Shown piece by piece: positions 11,848-21,746 of a stretch of DNA of 64,000 bases. The stretch comes from Heliocidaris tuberculata (lineage: Eukaryota; Echinodermata; Echinoidea; Camarodonta; Echinometridae). Below the pieces are notes generated by a model. The model saw only the letters and a program-made list of their open reading frames with translations. It was not told the DNA's origin and ran no database searches. The stretch spans positions 31,117,409-31,181,408 of the forward strand of contig CM046846.1 in NCBI GenBank assembly GCA_025618425.1. Direction: 5' to 3'. The position numbers were made by a program, and so were the translations under genes. Position 1 is the first letter of the stretch. Every line of letters begins with the position of its first letter.

Positions 11848-13143
11848 GCTCTCTGTTTTATAGCTTTTATTTCACACTATGTAAATTTCTTGGTTTCTCT
11901 TTCTCTATTCACTTTTTCTTTAAAGTACAGAGTAATTTATTTTCCTAAATTTGTACTGCTATTTGTACAATTTTCTGGGCTTAACAGAAATAACAAATAA
12001 ACAAACAAAAATGAAATAAATTTTGTTGACAAAATAATAAATATTGCTCAGGTTTATATGAGATTGTAATGAATTTATTTTTGTAATTCTATATGCAGAA
12101 AGGGTTGGAAATGCATATCACTGAAAATGCTTTCATTAACAAGGATTTAGACAGATTTATCTTTTGTTCATATCTACTTTCTTTTATACATACATGTATG
12201 TCATAATTTTATGGACTTGGAATAAAATAGTAATGAACTGACAATTTTCTTTAATGAATTCAAAATTGGATATTTTCCTTATTTCAATATTAATATAAGA
12301 GAAAGATATGGAAAATGAACTTTACAAAAGATAACTGGATAAAGGAAATTATTCATAAGCAATTAAAGATTGTAGGGGAAAAATTGTCTTATGAAATATA
12401 GTACTGACATAAATCCGCATCTAAAAAGACAACAACAACAAAAATTATCTTTGATTTCCTAATCATCTCTCTATAGATACAAATGTACAGTTTTTATACA
12501 GTCCATAAAATACAAAGTATATAAATGTTTGTGCAATATACAGCTTGACCAGAGGCAAAAAACATTTAAAAAGTAATAACTTCATAAAAATAGACTTACA
12601 TGTAAATTGGAATAAACAATCAGTCAGTTCTGTATACTTTCCAAACTTTTCATAGTTAAAATTCATATGAAAAAAGTTTTAAAAAACAAAAAACAAAAAT
12701 ATTAGGATATACTGGAGGCAAAATGAAAATGCATCAACAAACTAAAAGTTTTTCAGGACTAAAATCTAGCACATCCAACGTTCCTGCAGAACAAAAAATA
12801 AAAAATAATAATAATCACAATGCTGTCAGTCACTATCATTGCTTATCTATTTATCTTTCCTTTTTTATCATCAGTGTTTGTCTTGCATGACTACATAACT
12901 TTGATCAAATACATAAAGAATGTAACATTTTTTCACTTCCTCCCATCTTTGTTTTAAAAAATATACAATATCGATTCACACTTTAAAAAACAACAGTGCT
13001 TTACAATAGTAGATTATGGCAATAATGCATGTATCACAAATTTATTGTAAAGCTACTTAAACAAGTTAAAATTGCACATGTCTTTAAAGTTACAATGTAA
13101 TCCATAATAATTTAATATCTCACGCAAGCAAATTCCATTACTT
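9797..13143. other. Intergenic, malate synthase 3' flank, no gene seen
   Basis: This is AT-rich sequence with (TA)n tracts near 10807-10840 and 11607-11637, a (CT)n tract near 11815-11842, and the TTAGGG-core element at 10845-11060. AATAAA words occur near 12014-12045 but are too far from the stop to assign safely. I saw no supported exon. Confidence 0.5.
10845..11060. mobile_element. TTAGGG-core inverted-repeat element, intact copy
   Basis: The ends are inverted repeats: TGGTGACACGACATTTGCTC.. on the left and ..GGAGCAAATGTCATGGAACCA on the right. Each contains two copies of CATTTGCTCC. The core is a telomere-like run of GATTAGG and GGGTTAGGG units (about 10961-11008). It is flanked by (TA)n. 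An inverted copy lies at 61611-61785. Confidence 0.85.
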
Positions 13144-13689
13144 GGTGCTCCATCATAATTGCTCCAGGCTTCATTTCGTCAAAGATATAGCACTGGGGTT
13201 AGGGTTGCTTGCAATTGGTAGTAGGTTAAGTTAGGCATAAGGTTAGGGTTAAAGATAAAGTTGAGTTCTGGTCAAAGCTGTCTCAAAGCAATTGGGAAAG
13301 GTTGATTATATAGCACATAAGAATTGGTGTATGCTGTAAGGTTTTGCAATCACCAAAATGATAAGAAATTGACTCAATCCTGCTGAGAGTCACATGCACT
13401 GCACCCAGAATGTGTACATGGGACTACACACAAATGTTCAGCCTGAACATTTCAGCTGTTTCTTGTCATATTTTGACTGTGAGGGCATTTGAAGAGCAAT
13501 CCTTTTCAGGGGACATATCTACCATGATAATCTTCCAAACTAACATAATAAGAATGAGAAAGCTCACAAACTATTTTTTACCTTTCCCAGAACTCAACCT
13601 TCCCTTTAAGTATAGTGTTTTGTCCAGGGTTGGAGTTAAGAATTTTGTTTAGGATAATGACTGGAGCAATTGTCACAGGAGCATGTGTA
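13144..13689. mobile_element. Degenerate TTAGGG-core element split by another repeat
   Basis: Left part: GGTGCTCCATCATAATTGCT, TTTCGTCAAAGATATAG, then GGGGTTAGGGTTG. Right part: TGTCCAGGGTTGGAGT, then GGAGCAATTGTCACAGGAGC. The two halves are separated by the repeat at 13255-13610, which also occurs alone at 33301-33675. Confidence 0.65.
13255..13610. mobile_element. Repeat B (GAGTTCTGG-ended), copy 1, nested
   Basis: It starts TTGAGTTCTGGTCAAAG and ends TTTCCCAGAACTCAACC, which are inverted ends. The interior matches 33301-33675 in reverse orientation, including TTTGAAGAGCAATCCTTTT and ATTGACTCAATCCTGCTGAG. Confidence 0.8.
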
Positions 13690-13760
13690 GTACAACTCAT
13701 TACTTGCATGTATAGAATGTTCTATCCTTACCAACTAAACTCTGTTATCCTGTCACAATC

Positions 13761-15810
13761 TTTTTTTTTTTTTCCCCTTCCACAGGGTTCTTTATTTACA
13801 AAAAACAAATTCAACAAATACAAATAATCATATACTTTCGTATTCAGGATAGTGCAACAGAATGAGTAAACAATGGCATAACAATGAACATCACGGCCCA
13901 AACTTAAGGGCAAAGAAAAAATAAAGATTTCTTTTTTTCAATACATATGATATAAAACAATACATAGTAAATTGATCATTTTCATGTTGTCACGCTGCCA
14001 ACACTCTCAAAACATTTTCTGAATAGAAACCATTTCTTCAGTAATTTCTTTTCTTTGAGATTCGTTTGATAAATGTATTTTTCCATTTCGTAATAACATT
14101 TTACGGCTAATATAATTTTCTCAAATGAAGGTAATTGATTTTGTAATTTGGCATGAAATATTTCTCGTCGTACAACCATCAGTATACAGTTTAGTGCATT
14201 GTTATTGATACCGCAAAATCCAAACAACTTATTTTGATTTGTAAGTATAACCTTTTCCCCAGTATTATGAAGTACCCAGTACTCAAATTTAGACCATATT
14301 ACATTCGTGTACTGACAAGAGCAAAACACGTGTATAATGGTTTCTTCACTGTTATTACAAAAGGTGCATTTTTTATCAGTTACCACACCAAATTTCAACA
14401 ATGCATCTCTCATATATAATATTCTGTTTAAAATCTTGATTTGGAACCATCTCATATTGGTATCTATTGATTGAAAAGGAATTAAACAATATGACCCCCA
14501 TCGTTCATCCTGAATATCTAAGATTTTTTTCCACTTTATAAGACTTTTACATTCTTTGACTTTGTATTTTAAGAAAGACTGATAAATATGGGAACAACCA
14601 GATTTTGTTTTCACTATAAGGTGCAAAGCTTCAGGAATTATAGGTTCTATGGCCTTTGGAATTACACGTGTACTCTTTTCAAAACCTGACCGAACAGCAT
14701 TACATAGACCATAGTACTGGAGAAAGTTTGTTTGTATGTCAAACCGACGTTGAAAATCAAAATATGAAAGAAAAGATCCGCCTTGTTCTAAAATGTCATT
14801 CACAAAACGTATTCCCTTTACACTCCAGGACCTAAAGTATATTACTCTACCATTCATTTTTATTTGGGGGTTATTCCAAAGAGGTTGACATGCAATATTT
14901 TCGATAAAAAGTTCCACCAGGTCTGACCATGCTAAAAGAACCTCTTTCCAAAATGGATTTGGTGTCAAGTCTGCCAAGTTTTTGTAGTAAATAGATCCCA
15001 TATACAAATGAAAAGAATAATTTTGAGGCAAGAACGAATAAAACATATGGAAAGTGTAATTTTTTACCTGAGAATCACTTACAAATCTTCTAATCCACGA
15101 TATCTTTAGAGATTTGGCATGAATAAAAATATTAATCATTTTAACTCCGCCTTCAGAGTATAGTTGACACATTTGTTCTCTACTTATCTTATCAGGTTTG
15201 TTACCCCAGATAAACGCATAAAAAGAACGGTTTATATCTATCATAATTTGAGAATTAGGTTCTGGAAGTGATAATAACAAATAATTTAGTTTTGGTACCA
15301 ACAAACTTTTAACTACAGTTATCCTCCCTAAGACAGTTAAGGTTCTTTTTGACCATGACATAATTTGGCGTTTTATTTCTTTAATTTTTTCACAATAATT
15401 ATGATTGACCATTTCTAACAAGTTAACCGAAAAGTCTATTCCTAGGTATCTCGAGTAACCTTCGGATACCCAATTTAGTTTGTGTTCTGGCATTAATTGT
15501 TTCTTACAGGCCCTATTTTTTCCGATCCATATCACTTGAGTTTTCGTAATGTTTATCTTAAGGTTTGACATTTTTTCAAAATCATCTAGAATACTTAGTG
15601 CACAGTGTAACTCTTCCTTTGTACCATTAAGTGTCAAAAGAGTGTCATCTGCGTATTGTAGGAGTTTACTTGTTTTTCCATTTAAATACAAACCAGAATC
15701 ACAATCTGTTCTTGAGTTTTTGGCCAGACACTGGAAACTCTGAAACCTTCCCTGTGGGTCATGTATAATCACTACTTTGTTAATGCACCCTTTTTTTAAA
15801 AACAACTATT
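13761..15810 (-). mobile_element. 5'-truncated non-LTR retrotransposon (LINE), RT C-terminal half
   Basis: A 607-residue reading frame (15805-13982, - strand) is uninterrupted. It begins just before the reverse transcriptase catalytic motif LLQYADDTLLTL (residues about 49-60) and lacks the earlier RT blocks. It continues with KINITKTQVIWIG, YLGIDF, RITVVKSLLVPKLNYLLLSL and the EGGVKMINI block. Near the C-terminus is a CTFC..HVFCSC zinc-finger (zf-RVT-like) region. A 3'UTR of about 200 bp leads to an A13 tail (T run at 13761-13773 on the + strand). An intact frame plus a poly(A) tail suggests a fairly recent 5'-truncated insertion. The clade is perhaps L1/Tx1-like, which is uncertain. Confidence 0.9.
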
Positions 15811-16626
15811 GGCAGAATCTGAACCTTTCAGATTTTCTATACCTGTATGTACACAAGTCACGCAATCATGGTTTGGATATTGTAGGCAATAAATATAAAA
15901 TTTACAAAATAGGCACTTTACAATTGTGCAATAGATAATGCAATATGAAATATTGTGTTCTGGCTTCTACATGAACTTAAACCAATGCAGCACAAAGAAT
16001 TTACAAGAATGATAATCTTTCTATGATATTCCCATCAGTATCAATAAACATTTGTAATCAAATGTCCAAGTTATCGTCTTTCAGACTTTTATTTAAAGTG
16101 GCTCAAACAGTTGCTCCTACATTAATTCTTTCTCATAAAATGAACTATCTAGGCTATTCTATGTTAATCTACAGGCTAGGCCCGTTTCGAGTACTCGATT
16201 AACCGTGTACTCGCCCGATAGAGTCACTACACGACAAAATATTAGACTTGGAAGCCTTGAGTGCAAAAATAATTGGAAAGAGCTATCTCTCAATGTTTAT
16301 CATAATAAAGTTAATTGATAAAGTCAAATAAACTGTGTGGCAATGTCCACTATTTAAAAGTTTAGGTCCTACTGAATGAACTATACATCTAAATCATCTC
16401 CAGAATGTCACACCATAAACGTGGAAGTTTTGTTTTGATAGCTAGAATATATGTTATGGAATGAGTTATAGCTATATGATGTTTGTAGTGTTTTTCCTGA
16501 TAATTCAAAACTTGAACCAGAGTGCTAATTCCCTCCTTGAATCAGAGTCTCATTAAATTATGATGTACCGTACATTGTACCTTCAGAACAGTCTGAAACA
16601 TACAAGTCATTTAAATGCTAATGCAG

Positions 16627-16632
16627 TTTATT
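16627..16632 (-). terminator. Poly(A) signal AATAAA for DPH3
   Basis: TTTATT on the + strand reads AATAAA on the - strand, about 195 bp beyond the DPH3 stop. It is a candidate by position only. Confidence 0.5.
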
Positions 16633-16825
16633 AATGTGTATCTGAATTCAAGTGACCTTTAAACAAGAGCTTCTAAGAAATGCTCAGCATCACTTGACAC
16701 ACACATGCAGTCTCCCTAAGTACTTTCCTGTTGAAACCTTCTGGTCAGCCATGCAGTGTACCATCACAGAGTGGCCAGAGATCATCTCAATGAAACGATC
16801 CGCCATAGAGGAGTACATTTCCTGG

Positions 16826-19357
16826 TCAAACTGTTTCAAGTCCTTTCTGTGATGGTGCAGCTACTTCTTCTCCCTCCATAAAGTCCTCCTGTAAAGATGA
16901 AAAAGCATCCACATTCCACTTTGTTGAAAATAGCACAGATGTGAGAAGAGATTCTTTGAAAATTACTCAGAAGAAAACTGGAGATAGATAAGACCTGACA
17001 TCTCTTCATAAAGTAGTGTAGGTAAAAGTAAAGTCTTAAAAACAGAGATCCTAGAGTGTCTAATTTCTGGATGCACCTATGAAGTAAATACTACAATGTA
17101 CAGTGGAACCTCATTATAAAGAGCACAAATAACAAACTATCATTATAACAAGGTAATTTTGCAGGTCCCACTTCTTTGTATTCTATAGTTTTTAGCCCTG
17201 ATAACAAGGTTTCAATATAAAGAAGTAATTTCCTTGGTCCCAAGCACTTATACATGTACAGTGAAAACTCAGTATAACAAGGTCCTTGGGACCATCAAAA
17301 TTACCTTGTTATGGCAGGAATCTCGTTATATCAGGTTGAAAAAAACAATATAATATAAAGAGTTGGGACTGGAATATTACATTGTTATATCAGGAATATT
17401 GTTATAGCAGACCTCTTTATACTGAGTTTCCACTGTACAAGGAGTTTGTTAAAATGAGGTTCCACACTGTATATGTTTGCTTTGGAATGCCAGTCCTACT
17501 GAGAAATGTCATGTTTTTCGTTTTAGTCTTCCATGTATATTTATGGTGTCGAGTCCTCAACAGATATCTTACATTATATCTGGAATACTTACCAAGTCGT
17601 AAATAACTTTAAGAATCAAAGAACAGCTTGGGCATGTTGCAACTTCTTCCCCATTACTAAGAGCTTCCTAATGAAAGAAAATGAAAAAAAACAACAACAA
17701 AAAAACATACAAATTTAATAATTTATAAAAATAATATTCAATAGACTTCATCATCAATTCTGGTAAACTTTTGACTTTGATTTTGGCAGTCTTCTAATTT
17801 CAGAAGTAGAGGTCTATTCAACTTCTCTCAAGATGCAGACATGCGTATTTCAATGTAGTCCTACTGTCCTCATGCCATGGTCCTACATGTATTTATATTA
17901 TAGGCAGTGTGGCTGTATACACTCACCGGGCCTGAGGATACAGCCACACGCCTCTACTTAGACTCTAGCTAGCTACGCAGCGGCGCAGCACGTACCAATT
18001 GCATGGCACGAGCGATGTGTACCGTATATTTATGCAACGGTAGATGTTGCAAAACTTCATCATGAAGGTTTTATCTCTTGAAATTCACTGACATACAAAC
18101 AATATTTTTACTTCATTTGTCATCAGATGACAATGAAGTAAAAACATTGTATATTTTTCTATGTCAGTGAATTTCAAGAGATAAAACCTTCATGATGAAG
18201 TTTTGCAACATGTACTGTTGCATAAATATACACATCGCTGGTGCTATGCACTTGCTACGTGCCGCGCCGGCGCCCGCTGCGTAGAGTCTAAGTAGACGCG
18301 TGTGGCTGTATCCTCAGGCCGGGCGAGTGTATACAGCCACACGCGTGTGTCTTTACCTTACGGCCACACGCGTGTGGCTGTATACACTGCCTATAGTCAA
18401 GGATTGTAATTCCGAACAGATTGTATTACGTGTAAAGTTAAGCGCCTAAAATGGGTTTTCATACGCGTGGGATTACGCGTATGAAAACCACACTATTGAT
18501 ACAAAGGTTGTGTCTTTTTCGCATAGGTTTCACACGTTCGGAAATACAGTACCTTTTTCAAGTGACCAAAACGCCGCTTCTTTGGGAAGGGATTCAATCG
18601 GAAGGGAATATCGTATTAAATCTACGTTGTCTTTTTAAAATTCCATCAACTTCTTTTTCTGTAGGACTTTGAGTATTCATTATGTAAGTTTGACAGATAT
18701 TCGTATGATATTTAATTTGCTATCGTTGATTTTCTGAAAAGTGTTCGGACACTGGAGCCACCACCATATATTATAAGACACTCAGCATGCTCAGCTCACT
18801 TCAGTTTTAAACTTTTAATTTCACATAATCATTGTCAATTCATTTTACATTTTCACATCCACTTTCAATATTATATTATTAGGTCTACTTATAATAGTAG
18901 TTAGTACCACAGCTCACAACTTGAACTGTTCGGAAGTGGCAGAGAAGCTGAGGAATTCCGAATTCAGAAGTACCGTACCATAAATAATTGCAAGCAGACT
19001 TTCGAAATCGGCAGTGCCAGTTGTCTACCCGCAGTAGATCTACTAAAAAAAAATTAAAAAACGAAAGGCAATCTGCATTCCATCGACGGCCATGGCAAAA
19101 CTGGCAATTTAAATCAATTTAAAACAGATCTAGATCTAGAGCTCTAGATCTAGAGCCTTTTAGTTTTAGCATGTTTAGAGGAATCCACATCACCAAATGC
19201 AACATATGGGACCAAACAAAGAAAAATGGAAACAAACGCCTTCACTAACCTTCGTTATCTCAAATCTGTCACCACATGGACATGGGTAGTGATATATTTC
19301 CGTTTCCTCGTCATATTCAAAGTCTTCAATTTCCACTTCGTCATGAAATACCGTCAT
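16826..19357 (-). CDS. DPH3: DPH3, CSL-type zinc-finger protein of diphthamide synthesis
   Basis: DPH3 is a small iron/zinc-binding electron donor for the Dph1/Dph2 step of diphthamide modification of EF-2. There are three coding exons on the - strand: 19357-19250, 17667-17593 and 16888-16826. All are phase 0 with GT/AG borders, giving 81 residues against 82 in human. Exon 1 starts [18 protein letters not shown] and contains the first metal knuckle CPCGD (residues 26-30). Exon 2 reads [20 protein letters not shown] with the second CPSC. Exon 3 ends [14 protein letters not shown]. All four expected cysteines are present. It is easily missed because every exon is under 110 bp. It faces FRG1 head to head, 2.4 kb away. 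Its introns hold a nested transposon and a 495-bp palindrome. Confidence 0.95.
17101..17469. mobile_element. CAGTGGAACCTC-type MITE, outer copy, interrupted
   Basis: It starts TA-CAGTGGAACCTCATTATAA and ends TGAGGTTCCACACTG-TA. The body matches the intact copy at 31407-31581. It is split by a second member of the same family at 17259-17435. It lies in the DPH3 intron between exons 3 and 2. Confidence 0.8.
17259..17435. mobile_element. CAGTGGAACCTC-type MITE, inner nested copy
   Basis: CAGTGAAAACTCAGTATAAC at the left and ATACTGAGTTTCCACTG at the right are inverted. Both sides carry a TA target duplication. It sits inside the related element 17101-17469. Confidence 0.8.
17900..18394. repeat. 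Large fold-back palindrome, centre 18125
   Basis: The left arm begins ATAGGCAGTGTGGCTGTATA and the right arm ends with its complement TATACACTGCCTAT. The centre is GTCATC-a-GATGAC. Arms of about 225 bp pair closely near the centre (for example TTCACTGACATA / TATGTCAGTGAA). They diverge at the outer end, where the right arm has about 45 extra bases rich in ACGCGT. It lies in the DPH3 intron 17668-19249. It resembles a fold-back transposon. Confidence 0.9.
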
Positions 19358-21746
19358 TGATTACCAAAAATAAAGGGCCTTCTTTTCTGGAACTCACGTT
19401 GAAATTCTTGAATCTAGCAGCCAAAACTTCGTTTTTGGTAGCTTATTTCATGGTGTCTTTGAGAAGACTTACAAACATTTAGACTGGGAGTTATTTAGTG
19501 AACCACCTCAGAATATCATGTTTGGGTATTATGTTCTCTATAATTTATCTATACCGAGGTTTTGTGTTTATTTATAATACAAATTTTCAATTTTTGTCCC
19601 AGAACATTATGATAACTTTAACCAAGTTATATGTAGGCCTTGATTCCTAATATGTTTTTGCATGTATAAACCTATACAAAATATTTCACGAACCCCAGAA
19701 TATTGAGATTGTTTTCAAAATATTATATTTTCATACAAATCACTCATTTAATGTAGACCTCTTAAGGCCCTTATTGTATATTTCATGATTTTTAAAGAAA
19801 ATTATGTACTCTGTATTAGTGTATACATTTAAAATATATATTACTATAAATTTTATAGTAATATGTTGCATTGGTCCAAGTCGGAAATAATATTCTTGGA
19901 CAAAAAAAAAAAAAAAAAAAAAACTGACTGAGTTGCCAATTTTGTGATTTATATTATTTTCCCTAGTTTTTCATGCCACTAAATATTAATAACTTTTTAT
20001 TAGTTGTCCGATTTTTCTCAAAACTTTTCTTGATCTGTTGGTCTGATTTTCCTGCTTCAATTAAAACCAAGTATTGCTTGGACCGGACTTCCCCTTTAAT
20101 TTGGGGAATCCGGTGGGGCCCTTTCCAAAGCTTTTTCAGTTTGGCCCTAATATTGGGAGGGAGCCCCCTAAAAAGTTATTCCCGACAGGATTCCCCCCCC
20201 CCCCATATAGTCATTTTCTGCATGAGTAATTGGGAGTCCGACGGCCAAATGGGTGCCGAAGGGGGGGGGGGGATGGGGAGGGTAGTTTTCATAAAAATGT
20301 TTCAGTTTCGGAAATACAATTTTATGAATCCCTAATATATACTGATAATATTAATATGTAGACTTATAAAGCCAAACTGTAGCTTTAACTTATCTGAGTG
20401 AATCATCCTTATAAACCCTTACTTGGTTGACTATAATTCTATATATATCTCGTCCGTGCTAAAAAATTATTTCCCTACATAAATTTCAAAATGCAATTGG
20501 GTAAATGTCAGCCTTTTTTCCAGTCAATTAACTTGTACCCCATTGATGAAGACATTGAGGACCCTATATACCCATCCTAAGGAATCATTAAAAATTTCAA
20601 AATTTTCATTTTATAACTGCGCCATTTTTTAATTTTTTTTGGGGGAGGAGGTTTACAAATACTTTGTAAACTAAGCCGCATTGGTCTCACAGGGACACTC
20701 TTTCATCATACAATTTATCTTACTGTTTCATACAATTTAAGATGTTATGTTGTTGTTTTTTTTAGCAGATGTTTCTGCATTTATTAAGAAATCAAATACA
20801 AACGTTGCATACAATAATGACACAAATCAGAATTGATACAAATAAAGAGTGACAACTGAATTACAAAAAGAATACATATCAATGACTTAGATCATATTGA
20901 AATTATGGAGGTAAGTCAAGAAATCGAGATAAATGCAGGGGTCAGCTATCTTGTGATATTGTTAACTACGATTATATCCTTTGAACAGTGGCGGATTTAG
21001 GGGGGCAATTCCGACCGGTGCCCCCCTCCCTTTGAAAGAAGAGTATACATTGTGCCCCCTTTTTAAAGAAAATTTTGAACGACAAAGACTCAGTGAGAGC
21101 CCAAAACGTGTGATAATCTTTTTTTTTTTTCTTTCTTTCTTTCTTTTGCTTGTTAGACAATTTTGGAGGAAACGGGCCTGGACCCAACAATTTTCTGTTA
21201 ACCCTTTTTTTTTCTTTCTTTCTTTTTTTTTTTTTTTTTTTTTTTTGCTTGTCAGAAAATTTTCTGACGGGTTTGCTACTGCTTTAAATGTGTTTTGCTT
21301 ATTTTATTTTGATCTTGCTGTTGTTTTCTATTCTGTTTTGACAAAAATTATAATCCTATTGCATATATTATGCAAAGGAGGACTAGTGAAGAAAAAAATT
21401 TGATTTGATTTGATTTTTATCCATTCTGTGTTTTCGTATCATATTGCTGTTGATGAAATGAAAGAAGAAATGAAAGAAGAAGAAGAAAAAAAAAACCGAA
21501 TAAGCTGGTTCAAAGTCGAAAGTTACATGTAATGATTCAAAGAACTTGTTAAAGTAGAGATACATGTATAGTATACTCACGACGTCATGCCGGCATTCGG
21601 AAAATTTTCCATAGTTGTTTGTCTCTTCTTATCACCAATTGTCGGAAATATTCATTCTACGACGAAAGCTTGGCGTTTGCAATCAATCGCAATCCCTGTA
21701 AATCCAACGAAAAGGCAGCAAATTTGTTAGGGGAGTCAAGGGGACG
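19358..21746. other. Interval between DPH3 and FRG1 start codons
   Basis: This should hold both 5'UTRs and promoters. It contains a poly(A) run near 19903-19922, poly(C) and poly(G) runs near 20188-20204 and 20262-20271, and a GTGGCGGATTTAGGGGGG repeat fragment near 20990. Long T runs lie at 21120-21246. A retrotransposon-like tail TTTGATTTGATTTGATTTT lies near 21400. No exon is supported. Confidence 0.5.

Noticed and set aside
13982..15805. A 607-residue frame as a host gene
   Set aside because: The YADD motif, zinc finger, missing N-terminal half and poly(A) tail show a truncated retrotransposon.
16652..16852. 66-residue frame on the + strand
   Set aside because: It is antisense to the last DPH3 exon and 3'UTR.
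19129..19154. 26-bp palindrome of AGATCT/CTAGAG units
   Set aside because: It is striking, but CTAGATCTAG words are common in this sequence and no function is suggested.
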